This document shows positions 35,637-56,166 of a stretch of DNA of 64,000 nt, one piece after another (positions within the stretch are counted from its first letter, which is position 1; each line of letters starts with the position of its first letter). This stretch comes from Siniperca chuatsi. Lineage: Eukaryota > Chordata > Actinopteri > Centrarchiformes > Sinipercidae. Location: positions 33,145,392-33,209,391 of the forward strand of contig NC_058046.1 in assembly GCF_020085105.1 (NCBI RefSeq), in the 5' to 3' direction. Both the position numbers and the translations under genes were made by a program. The notes under the pieces are model-generated. The model was given only the letters and a program-made list of their open reading frames with translations. It did no database searches and had not been told where the DNA came from.

Positions 35637-38600
35637 CAGTTTTTCTCCATTGGTTTGGCTCATTTTTTGAAACAGAAATTACATTCTCAAAACTAAGATA
35701 ATTTGGCAAAACAATCTTACAGTTCAGCACAACACTATAGCTCACTTGGAAAAGCGCATATCTCTACCAAAACTGTTCACTCATGGCCATTTCTTTTCCA
35801 TATAAAGAGAGTCAGTGCCACAGAAATGGCAAAGATCCTTCTCAATTGCTTTGGCTCATTTCTCAAAACAGACCGGACATTCTCAACAGTCTTGGTGCTT
35901 TTGTCAAAATAATGTGGATGGTTCGGCACAACACCATGGTTTACCTGCAAAAGCTCATACCTCTCCTAAAACATTTTACTCATGTGTCAAAACTAAATTT
36001 CCCTCTCATTTAAACAGTCAGTGCCCCCAAAAGGTTTCGTCCCTTTCGCATTGTGTAAGCACTGCAAGTCAAAATGTTTAGATGTTTTGTCACTATGGCA
36101 CAATGGTTACTGTACTGTTTTTTTGTCTAGCTAACAGAATACAATGGTGTAAATAAAACTGAAAAAAAGAAATATGATTTTAGGGTGAGAGTAGCCTCCA
36201 AGGTTTGACATCACACATTGCACCCATACTGCCAAGGAAATTGTAACCATTTTTATTCACACAAGAAAAAAGAAAAAAGTAAAAAGAAAATGTATACAGC
36301 ATAATATACTGTAATATAAACACACAAACAAAAAACAATGAAAATTATATGCAGCCTACAGTGCTGTAAAGAAAGGTTCTTTACTGGTCGCTGTCCTCAC
36401 CCTTCTGGCCATCCACACGCTGCTGTCCGTCTGGCCACAGATTCTCGTCCACATCACAGCGTATATTCTCCCTTGCGATGCAACGTGGGAAGAAACGATG
36501 TGCATGTCTCAACCATCCCCTACAGTTATCACCTGTAATATCGTCACACGCTGCATCCATTGCATGGAGCAGGGACCTCTGATCTTGAGCCCTACGCTCA
36601 TACACTCTCCACCTCCAAGCGGAGAAAAACTCCTCAATAGGATTGAGGAAAGGAGAGTAAGGTGGTAGGAAAACCATGACCATCCTTGGATGAGTCGTGA
36701 ACCAGGCACTGATGAGCGGGCCACGGTGGAAATTCACATTGTCCCATACAATAACATATTGTGGTAATTGAGGCCCTATGAGACCTCTCTCATTTTCAGG
36801 GACCAAATCAAAATGAAGGCAGTCCAAGAAGATGAGGAGCTTCTGTGTATTGTATGGGCCAAGACTGGGGATGTGAGTGGCCACACCATTCTCAGATATG
36901 GCAGCACACATGGTTATATTGCCCCCTCGCTGGCCTGGAACATCCACCGTGGCCCGGTGACCAATAATATTACGGCCACGTCTTCGGCCCTTGGCCAGGT
37001 TGAAGCCAGCTTCATCCACAAACACGAGGATGTGAGGGGTCTCGTTTCCTTCCAATGTCATTATTCTCTACAATGGTGTAAAAAAAGAAAACATCAAATC
37101 AGTCATACAGAAGCGTCATACACTACAGTTACAGACAATTACACAGGAATGTTCTGTTTTCCACAAGTTCAATATACTACTGGCCACTACTCCAGTGGTT
37201 CCAAACCTGAGGTACTTGTACCCCTATGCAGAGGTACTACATGGGGAATTTGACTGAAAGGGGAGGGGGAAAATCATCAATGACTAGACTTACTGAAATG
37301 TTACAGTAAAACTCACAGTATTAGATAGATTTACATGGGAGGCACCTTTTTCTTATTGTATGTTATATTCTTCAAAATAAGGATTATAATGATAATTGCA
37401 TCATACAGTAAGCTGCCGTTTTTAGGCAAAATGTTGAAGTCAGATAAGTCAAGTACTTTCATACCTGGATTACCTAGATACACAAATCAGGTAAAGTGGT
37501 TACTGGAGCCGAAAAAGTTTGGGAACCACTGCTTAGTTGTAAAAAGGTTATAATGATGGACAACCAGTAACCGACTTACTTGTACATACTGGTACCGCAG
37601 CTCTTTCACTCTATCAGAGTTCCTCTCAAATGGTACCCTGTAAATTTGCTTCATTGTCATCTCATGCTTTTTCAATATCCGGTCTATTGTGGAGATGCTT
37701 ATAGAGTTGACATTTTGGAATATGGCATTGTCTTGTAGGATTGCAGCGGGATCTCTCTCAATGTGATGGCATTATTTGCCATCACCATGTTACAGATCTC
37801 TTGTTCTTGTTGTTCACTAAGAAGTTTTCTTCTGCCACCCGTGCAAGGTTGTCGTCCAATCCTAGACATAGAATTCAAAGGACACTTCATTCGTAATGTA
37901 TACCTTATGTATTCCTTACAGAATGAGTTATCTATGCAATTGTATTGTTGTTTTACTTACAGTAACTTTACCACAATTCTAATGCATCACTGCACAGTGA
38001 CTGGAATACTACTGTAAACTGTATCATCAATACTATTCCATAGTTTATTTTCTCCAATGATTTTCTAGTAATTTTTAGTATCATAATAGGAATAGGTAAA
38101 TGTGTAAATACATATATTTCTTGGTCTATGCACAGTGTCCTGTCCTATACAACATATAATTCCATCATTGACTGACAACATACCTGTTTTCCCTGCGAAA
38201 GGTTTGGATGATGGAGGAGACTGTAGAGCAAGGCATATTAGGCTGCACTCGACCACCTGCCTCCACCATTGTGAGGCCATGGTTGATGACATGGTCTATA
38301 ATTGTGGCCCGAATTTCATCCGGGACAGCATGGTGTCTTCGTCCTCCTCTGCCTCTTCCCCCTATTCCACCACCACGCACCCTTACTCCTCCTCCTCTTC
38401 TCCTTCCTCTTCCTCGAGCAGGTAGCTGCCCTTGTTCATTTACTTGGCCAGGTGCCTCCATGTTCGGAAACTGTACTGGTCCTGCATGGTCAAGCTCTTT
38501 ACATACATGTTTGGCAGCATTCACAGTCATGGACAGCACCTGTCAGGTAACTAAACATACTGTTTGATTGGTCATCTGAGATGTGTGAAACTCCTCCTTC

Positions 38601-39048
38601 ATTAGTCAAGTTCTAGTTTCACCTGACTGTCAATTGCTGTAATAATTTATCAAATGTTCCAAGGATTCATATATGGTATTCATGGTATTATGTTTTTGAG
38701 TAATTTTGACAATTGAACAAACTATTGTGCATGTGATGACTTATACAATGAAATGACGCTGACACGTTTTGGAGCAAACAATCATTAGACTGAGAATCGA
38801 CAATCAGTTTAGATCAACAAGATCTATTCACTTGGAAATTGCGCTAAATGTAGGCTACCTGTACTTAATCATTCGCAAAGATGTACTGAGACATTGAGAC
38901 ATGTACTTAGACATTTGCAATTTGCAAAATGAATGAGAAATTCAATTCTGTTGTGAGCAATTGCCAAGTGGTTTAGAGGTTTGTCCATGTAGTTTTGAGG
39001 ATGTAATTTCTGTTTCAAGAAATGAGCCAAACCAATGGAGAAAAACTG
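35637..39048 (-). mobile_element. Tc1/mariner-superfamily DDE transposon, 3.4 kb
   Basis: A 3,412-bp element flanked by TA (35,635-35,636 and 39,049-39,050). Terminal inverted repeats of about 65 bp start CAGTTTTTCTCCATTGGTTT at both ends and are nearly identical. A transposase on the minus strand occupies the middle, with about 0.74 kb of non-coding sequence on its 3' side and 0.5 kb on its 5' side. The ends also carry subterminal direct repeats. A relic of the same family lies at 22,782-25,147. Confidence 0.88.
36381..38539 (-). pseudogene. Transposase, DD35E-type, two introns, one frameshift
   Basis: Encodes the transposase of the surrounding element. The conceptual protein has three exons. 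Exon 1 (38,184-38,539) has an arginine-glycine-rich basic stretch, then a helix-turn-helix-like segment (IRATIIDHVINHGLTMVEAG). Exon 2 (37,580-37,861) is a second DNA-binding part (SEQQEQEICNMVMANNAITL, then ISTIDRILKKHEMTMKQIY). Exon 3 (36,381-37,067) is the DDE catalytic domain. Catalytic residues are visible: first D in VFVDEAGFN, second D in VIVWDNVNFH, and E in LPPYSPFLNPIEEFFSAW with 35 residues between the second D and the first E. Donor and acceptor sites are GT and AG, and the exon joins restore conserved blocks. A one-base deletion near 37,750 shifts the frame inside exon 2, so this copy is probably inactive. A long open frame on the opposite strand over exon 1 is a shadow. Confidence 0.8.
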
Positions 39049-39179
39049 TAAAACCCACAGGGCTCCACATTACACAGACAGCTACAGTAAAAGTTGATGT
39101 TAGCTAGCATTAGTGTTAGCTAGTGTTGACCTAACATTAGTGGAAGTGTTTTCTTGCTAAAAACAAATCTCATAGCAGA

Positions 39180-39208
39180 TTATAAAAACAGCTGAGCTGT
39201 TTTTATAA
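39180..39208. repeat. Perfect 14-bp palindrome
   Basis: TTATAAAAACAGCT, one G, then its exact reverse complement, followed by a GCTGA pentamer repeat. It lies just outside the 35,637-39,048 transposon. Confidence 0.85.
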
Positions 39209-39477
39209 GCTGAGCTGAGCTGACAGTATGATCATGTCAGTATTTTCAGATTTTTATATTAACGTGAGTACCATAGCTGTTAAGGTCAACGCAGCTGGCT
39301 ACATGGCTAGCTAGTCACAAGTACCTCAGTGTGTGTCTTATAATAGGGCTTTAATAATAAAATTTTAACTATTAGAGAAAAAATTCATTACGTCCTGCCA
39401 TCAACCAGTACCGACTTATCTTCAAACACAGGAACCTTAGAAACAACTGTAAAACCCTATATATATTTTGACTGCTT

Positions 39478-40868
39478 TGCTCCTATCGACCTTCTTCAAC
39501 TAACTTCGACAATTCATCTAAGCCATCAACCTGTCTCTTAGACCCCATTCCAACTAGGCTGCTTAAAGATGTTTTACCATTAGTTAGCACTTCTTTACTG
39601 GATATGATCAATCTGTCTTTAGTAACAGGCTATGTACCACAATCCTTTAAAGTAGCTGTAATTAAACGGCATCTTAAAAAGCCCACTCTTGATCCAGGGG
39701 TTTCAGCCAACAATAGACCTATATCTAACCTTCCCTTTCTCTCTAAGATCCTTGAGAAAGCAGTCGCAAATCAGTTGTGTGACTTTCTAAATAACAATAG
39801 TTTATTTGAGGATTTTCAGTCAGGATTTAGAGTGCATCATAGCACAGAGAAAGTACTGGTGAAAATTACAAATGACCTTTTAATTGCATCAGACAATGGA
39901 ATTGTCTCTGTACTTGTCTTGTTAGATCTTAGTGCTGCATTCAACACCATTGACCATCACATCCTATTACATAGACTGGAACATTCAATTGGCAAAACCG
40001 CACTAAGCTGGTTTAAATCCTATCTATCAGATCGATTTCAATTTGTACACGTTAACGGTGAGTCCTCTGTGCACGCCAAAGTCACGGAGTTCCACAAGGT
40101 TCTGTGCTTGGACCGATTCTATTCACTTTATATATGCTTCCTCGAGGCAATATTATTAAGAAACACTCCATAAACTTTCATTGTTATGCGGATGATACCC
40201 AATTATATCTATTGATCGAGTCAGATGAACCTAACCAGTTAACTAAACTTCAAGCATGCCATAAGGACACAAAAACCTGGATGACCTGCAATTTTCTGAT
40301 GTTAAACTCTGACAAAACTGAAGTTTTTGTACTTGGCCCCAAACACCTCAGAGACACATTATCTAAAGATATAGTTACTCTAGATGGCATTGCCGTGGCC
40401 TCCAGCACCACCGTAAGGAATGTCAGAGTTATCTTTGATCAGGATTTATCCTTTAACTCCCACATGAAACAAACTTCAAAGACTGCCATATTTCACCTAC
40501 GCAACATTGCAAAAATCAGGCACACCCTGTCTCAAAATCTTGCTGAAAAACTAGTGCATGCATTTGTTACTTCTAGGCTGGACTATTGCAATTCCTTATT
40601 ATCAGGCTAAACCCTCCCTATCCATACCTCTCTCTCTCTCTCTCTCTGATGGCCGCCCACCATTGAGTCTGGTTCTGTCCAAGGTTTCTGCCTCTTAAAG
40701 GAAGTTTTTCCTTGCCACTGTCGCCAAGTGCTTGCTCATGGTGGGATTTGTTGGGTCTCTGTAAATAATATTATAAAGAGTATGGTCTAGACCTGCTCTA
40801 CGGGAAAAGTGCAATGAGATAACTTCTGTTATGAATTGGCGCTATATAAATAAAATTGAATTGAACTG
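39478..40868 (+). mobile_element. L2/Maui-like LINE with RT domain
   Basis: The best-preserved L2 copy here. 39,604-40,173 covers RT from the N-terminal palm (VAVIKRHLKKPTLDPG, NRPISNLPFLSKILEK, QSGFRVHH, LDLSAAFNTIDHHILL). A frameshift at about 40,095-40,110 breaks the GSVLGPILF block. The second frame, 40,104-40,610, contains YADDTQLYL and the thumb region ([12 protein letters not shown]). The ORF then stops and joins directly to the 3' UTR at about 40,620, so the C-terminal third of ORF2 is deleted. The tail is GAATTGGCGCTATATAAATA followed by AATTGAATTG. Confidence 0.9.
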
Positions 40869-40984
40869 CACCCTTTCGTTGCACTATATTTGGGCAGTCA
40901 GCATTCTCTGTGAAAGCCACAACTTCGTGGAACACCTGACCAGGCCACATAAGGAGTTTTAGTTCAATCAGTAAAAAGCCTGAA

Positions 40985-41560
40985 CTGAAAGTCTGCTAAA
41001 CGTTACTTAACTCTGTAACCACTGACTCTGAATTTAATTGGTCCTGCTTAATATACAAATATTCTTGCTTTGAATTTGTCTAACATACACATGTTGCTGA
41101 CATGGTGTGTGTGTTGTACTGCTGTGTCTAACTTTCTATTATGTGTCCTGTTTGTTTATTGCTGTTCTGTCACTGTATGCATGTTTTAATTGTGACCTGT
41201 CAAGGGAATGCAAATAAAAATGAGCTATGAACTCTGGTACAACAGATCAAATAGTAACGTTTGAGTTTAATATTGTACATACAAAATAAAGTAAAATCAA
41301 AACAAAATGAGGAAATATTGTCTGCTAGCTAACGTCTTAAAGGATGCCAGCACTGTAAAACATTAGAATATTCCTTGTTGTCAGAAACTTTGGGAATAAG
41401 GTGTTATTCAGATGAAGTTAGATGTTGGCAAAAACGTCACTAGCGTGTGAAAATGCTGACAGCAATGGAAACAAGCTCCCGGGTTCATTGACTGGACAGT
41501 GTGAGACACTGAGGACATGGAGTTTATAAGGAGACTGAATATGGCTGAATTCCACATCGA
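40985..41560. other. Downstream of fxn, no gene seen
   Basis: Unique-looking sequence between an L2 tail and the probable fxn 3' end. AATGCAAATAAAAATGAGCT near 41,208 resembles a retroelement 3' end but is too short to assign. Confidence 0.35.
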
Positions 41561-41820
41561 CATCTGTAGGTTTTTTCAAATATTTAATGAGTATGTGTCG
41601 TTTTCACCAAATACAAATGTACAATATATTAATAGAGAACATATAGATTACAACAGAGAGCTCACACATATAGATTATTGTCATTATATACAACTGCTCT
41701 CCTAAGGGCTAATGTTGATAAGTTATTGTGGAATTGTGTCTTTGGCTCCCATATGATCTAACAGTTGTTTCATGGGTCACTCAGTTATACTGTAGGCAGG
41801 TCATTAGCAGGTGTGGGGTC

Positions 41821-51523
<9,703 letters not shown>

Positions 51524-51654
51524 GTTGAGCTGTGTGTTCGCAAGGTGACATGTTTGCGAATAAATGAAAGGCGTTTTAGTGAAAACAAGCATGGTCTACT
51601 AGTAGGCTGTTTACGTTTCTGTAAAGCTCTCCGGTGTCCTGTGTGATCTTCTTC

Positions 51655-51720
51655 GCTTCCCGCCTCTTCTTCTTCGTGTGTATTGGCTAACGTTCAATGT
51701 CCAGACTGCCGCCTACTGGA
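51655..51720 (-). mobile_element. LINE 3' end fragment upstream of fxn
   Basis: Read on the minus strand: TTCCAGTAGGCGGCAGTCTG, a gap, GCCAATACACACGAAGAAGA. This resembles the 3' end AGTAGGTGGCGGTAATGCGC ... GAAGAAGAAG of the LINE on the opposite strand at 51,745-53,040. It lies about 130 bp upstream of the fxn ATG. Confidence 0.55.
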
Positions 51721-51744
51721 AGGCTGGGAGTGTGTCTCCGTTAA

Positions 51745-53040
51745 CAAACATTTGAAACTCTCAAGGCAATGACAGCTCCTCGTGTCGTTGGTTACGTCAT
51801 TGAACAAGGAGGCGGAAATGGAGTCAGAGGAGGAATCAGAGCGCGAAATTAAAAAGGAGGATTCGCGAGAATTTGAAAATAAAAAGAAAAGGAAGAAGAG
51901 TAACTCAAGTGAATCCAGTCAGAAAGAGGAGAAGTATGTTGTTGGTATGGTAGCTGTGACACAAACAGACGGCATTTTCAAGAATCCACATGAGGTCGGA
52001 AAGTTTGTAGGAGGAAAGCTTGGAGATGTGCGAGCGGTCAGGATAACAATAAGTGGGATGGTTATCATTGAATGTGTATCAAAGCGTCAGAGAGATAGAG
52101 CCCTGAAGATTCATGCATTTAGAGATCATAGCAGTGTGAACTGCTTCCCACTCGGAGCAGAAATAAAGAAGAAGGGAGTAGTAATCGGCGGGCCACTGTC
52201 GGTGGAGGCCGAGTCATTTCGGGAGGTTGAAGATATGTGAGGCAAGAAGACTGACAAGATTCAGAAATGGGGAGAAGGAGGACAGTAATTCAGTGTTTTT
52301 TGACGTTTGAGGGGGAGTTGCCAGAAAGAGTGTATGTAGATTACGTGTGTTACAGGGCGAGGCCATATGAGAGAGCCCCTCTCAGATGTTTCTGCTGTCA
52401 GGAATATGGACATGTTGCTGCAGGATGTAGAGGAGGCAGAAGATGTGGGAGATGTGGGAAGGACAACTGTAACGTGGAGAAAGAGCAAGCAAAGTGCCTG
52501 CACTGCGAAGGAAACCACCATACGGGATCAGCACAATGCCCAAAAAGAATTAAGGAAATAAAAATGAATAAGCGGAAAAGGGATTGTCATACGCTGAAGC
52601 TGCTAAGAGAATGGAGAGAAACTGTGAAATGGTGGCAGTGCAAAAGGAAAAGGAGCAGAAAGGAAATGGAGATAATCAGAGCATCAGTATGGACGAGAAG
52701 CGATTTCTGGCATTTATTGCCATGGTTATAAACTGTGCTGCTGAAATAAAGGGGAAGTGGGAAAGGATTAATATGGTGCTGGACGCTGCAAGAAGATTCT
52801 TGAATGTTGTGGACACATCTGGAGAGGATCTGGATGTTACACTGAGGGAAGGAGAAGCACCAACTCAGACAATGGGGTCTGGGTTATAGAATTGACTATG
52901 GCATGGGATCACGTTGGGTGGACACTGTTAAAAGTTGAAACTGTGAAGCTGTTAAAATTCAGTAGGTGGCGGTAATGCGCAATTAGGGACGCCAACCGCC
53001 ATAAAACACAACAACAGAAGAAGAAGAAGAAGAAGAAGGC
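51745..53040 (+). mobile_element. LINE with gag-like ORF1 only
   Basis: A plus-strand, about 1.3-kb element. ORF1 is split into three frames. 51,818-52,240 has an acidic-basic N-terminus, then RRM-like sequence (YVVGMVAVTQTDGIFKNPHE). 52,267-52,560 has zinc knuckles, the first CFCCQEYGHVAAGC (CX2CX4HX4C) and a second around CLHCEGNHHTGSAQC. 52,584-52,889 begins MSYAEAAKRMERN, the usual ORF1 C-terminal block. The 3' end follows at once (AGTAGGTGGCGGTAATGCGC, then GAAGAAGAAG repeats), with no endonuclease or RT. Two frameshifts make it inactive. It belongs to the non-LTR retrotransposons by ORF1 type. Confidence 0.82.
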
Positions 53041-55560
53041 AATGACAACTACGCCATTTTGAGCAATTCGAGCAAGATTGTTTTCATCCATTCCAGGCTG
53101 TAGTCCCCAGGAACAGGCATGTCAGACCAGTAAGAAATATATATTTTGTAGGCTCAGGCATGTATTCCTTTTTAAACTATCAATAAATGTCAGATGTCAG
53201 ATTTGGTTTTGTTTCACCTCATGCGTGAAAATGGGTTAATCACTTTGATAGTAAATTCTGTCATGGAAAAAATATATAATATAATCCGCTCCTATTTCAT
53301 ATTCCGCGCCAGCTAAAAGACACAAAGAGTTAATAGTGAATCAAATTATACTTTAATAGTGAATCCAACATGCTGGTGGTCACCTTTTGATAAGCAGTAC
53401 GATCTAACATTCAGATCTCCTGTCAGATATATTTGAAAACATTCATTAAGTGACGAAGTAGAAACGAGCATGACAGAGATGAAGGGGCAAACAGACAATC
53501 TGAACAATCGGAGGCTCGCTAGAGGCCTCTCCTGTAGCTTTGTAGAGGTCTTGATATGAACAAACCCCTTAAATCTCACTGACCTACCAGCTGGTCAGGC
53601 ATTCCAGTTTTTGTTCACACCCACAGAACCTTCATTTAAATTCACACATACGTAAGGTAGACACCAAAGCTGTCAGAGCTGGAACCAGATTATTCTTACC
53701 AACCTTAAAGCTGCTTAAGAGGAAATGAATGGCTGGACAGTTTATACAAGGATGCATTTAAGTCTGCCTCAAAACACACCATCATCAGGTGTATTCGCAT
53801 GAAGGCTACTGTTAAAAAGAGCAATTCAAACTAAACAGAATAATATTCCACAGTCTGTAAGAATAAGACTCAGGTCAGTCATGGAAGTGCCAGCCTGGAT
53901 ACAGGGGCCCTTTGGGCAGTGCAGGACCAGTGCAGGACACTTGTGGTTGGAGCCTAGCCCGGCCTGGTTCGAGCTCCATACAGCAGACTGTACACGCAGT
54001 GTGAATGTGGAATCATCTCATTATTCCAGGGTTACTTTAAAGGTGTTCCTGATATCTGTCCTCAGATACAAAATGCCTGTTGGTTTCTGCTTATTTAACA
54101 GCCTACAGTGTTGTTTTTATGAATGATCACAGAGCAGTGTATGTACTACATTATCCTACAACAGTTCATTCAGTCTTATAAAAGAGACAATTTAATGATC
54201 ATTGAGCAGTGTATCTGAACGGCCACAAACATGGAGTCATGTTGGCGTGCACGTGCTCCGAGCAGTGACTGGGCCCCTTCAGTGTCTGTTTAACTGCAGG
54301 CCCGGGCTTAGTAAGCCAGCAGTAGTGATGATAGAGATGCCATAGTTCTAGCAGAGGGCAGTGTGTTTCTGTTCTTAAAGCACACTGCTCACTCTTGTAC
54401 ATTCCTTACATCCTTAATCACAGGAACTCATGAAGTACTACATACATGCATTCATGCTGTCAGTGTACCTAAAGTGTTAAAGAGGAGAATGGACACGTGC
54501 CCGCTCTGTTACCTACATCCAAACCTCAGAGCAGCTCACACTGCCATTATTCATGAATACCAGGGTTCGACCAATCAGTGCACTCACAGCTGGTGAGACG
54601 TGTTGGGCCCTCTTCTGATTGGCTGGCAGCTTCTCTGGTGAGGGCCATGCACTGAGAGATCAGTGGAGGATTTCTGACTGAGACCTCTGCTGAGGAGATC
54701 CATTGGACAGGATGCGGGGAGTGTGGGAGACAGTTGAAGCGGTGTAATCTCATTAGAAGTGAAACTTAAACTAACCTGCAGCTGCCGTTCATTGATTCGA
54801 CTGATCTGTGCTAAAGCGCTGTTCCTGGGTCCGACAGGGTGACCGGAGATCTCACGGCAAGGCACCGGCACGATTCAACGCCAACATTTCAGATCTGAAT
54901 GCTTGCTGGAACTGATTGTTTTGTATGTTTTACCCCATGTACTACTAATAGTTGTATGTTATGTATGAACAGAGTTACAGCATACTACAGTGTTGGCAGG
55001 ATATGTTTCTCTCTTCAGCCATTGGTTTTAGTTAGCAATTAGAAATTAGTTTGTGATAATTTGACTATGCAAACATGATTTAGTAATGCACCACGATAAA
55101 CTGAAATAATAAATGAATCATTTTTTATGATTAGGTATCAATGTGTAGTAATAATACATTGATAATAAGACATTCCTAGATTGCAAGCCCGTTACAAGAC
55201 AGGGCATCAAGATTAAGTAATAACACAGATGTCCCCTTATTATTTCACTTTATATGGCCACACAGTGAACCCGTTGCATTTGGGCCCCATAAGGATCTGG
55301 GGCCCCAGGGCAGTTTCTTGCTTTTCTTCAGTGGTCATCAGTAATCTGTGACCCCTGAAACAAAGCCGTGCTGTATGAAGCTGCTGCAGGCGGTTTTCAC
55401 ATGCTACATGAACAGATTAGATACAAGCTGCCGAATGACATGACCCTGAGCTCTTCAGTATCAAGGCCAACGCTGCATTTCCTGTCACGTTACTGTAAAT
55501 TCCATATTCCAGCGTGTGCAATTCACAACAAAGCATTATTCAAAACAGTGGAATCGGTCA
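53041..55560. other. Intergenic between fxn and hmgcr
   Basis: No coding exon was recognised. The open frames at 53,881-54,126 and 54,584-54,871 have no splice context or recognisable motif. The left end of this stretch may be near the end of long hmgcr 3' UTR forms. Confidence 0.5.
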
Positions 55561-56166
55561 TTGTAGTCCTTTTGTATTTATTACAAAATATATCCAAAAC
55601 ATCTGTCATCGGCCGGAACAGGAAGACTCGCTATGACTGACTGAGGCTCGCACTCTTAGTTTTAAAGTGCCTCTTGGATCCAGATCATTCTTTCATATAT
55701 TTATTCATTCATTCCTTAAGTCAGTCATGGCTAATCTTTCTGTCTTCTTGTGGTCCAACCAGTACTCGAGTCTGCTTCGCAGTCCTGCCGAACTGTGTGG
55801 GCTTCTTCTCAGCTTGTTAGCTTCCCCTGTAGTTCCCATGCTCAGCCGCACACATTCAACAATCCCAAACATTCACAATGCTCCGTCTGGCAACAGGTTC
55901 AGCACAAAAGTTTCATGTTTCCCAAAAACCTGACAGCATTCTTAAATGTGGAAATAAAATAAGTCAGCAATGAAGTGTTCCTAGACAGCTCCAGAAAATA
56001 CAAACAGATACACAAAATGAATACTCCCTCAGAACAGTCTGATGCGCTTGTATGGATCCTTTTCATATCCTGAATAGACACTGGTCAAAAGACACCGGCG
56101 CGTTCTCTGACAGCTCCGTTCGGATTGATGAACGATTAGTCCCTTTGACTGCCCAAATCTTCACTC

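Noticed and set aside
38135..38567. Proline- and serine-rich open frames, plus strand
   Set aside because: They are the antisense of the arginine-glycine-rich exon 1 of the transposase.
51782..52889. Host zinc-knuckle gene next to fxn
   Set aside because: The CCHC knuckles, the SYAEAAK block and the GAAGAAG-type 3' end identify it as LINE ORF1, and the frame is broken twice.
54584..54871. 95-codon open frame upstream of the hmgcr 3' end
   Set aside because: No splice sites in phase, no motif, and no continuation on either side.
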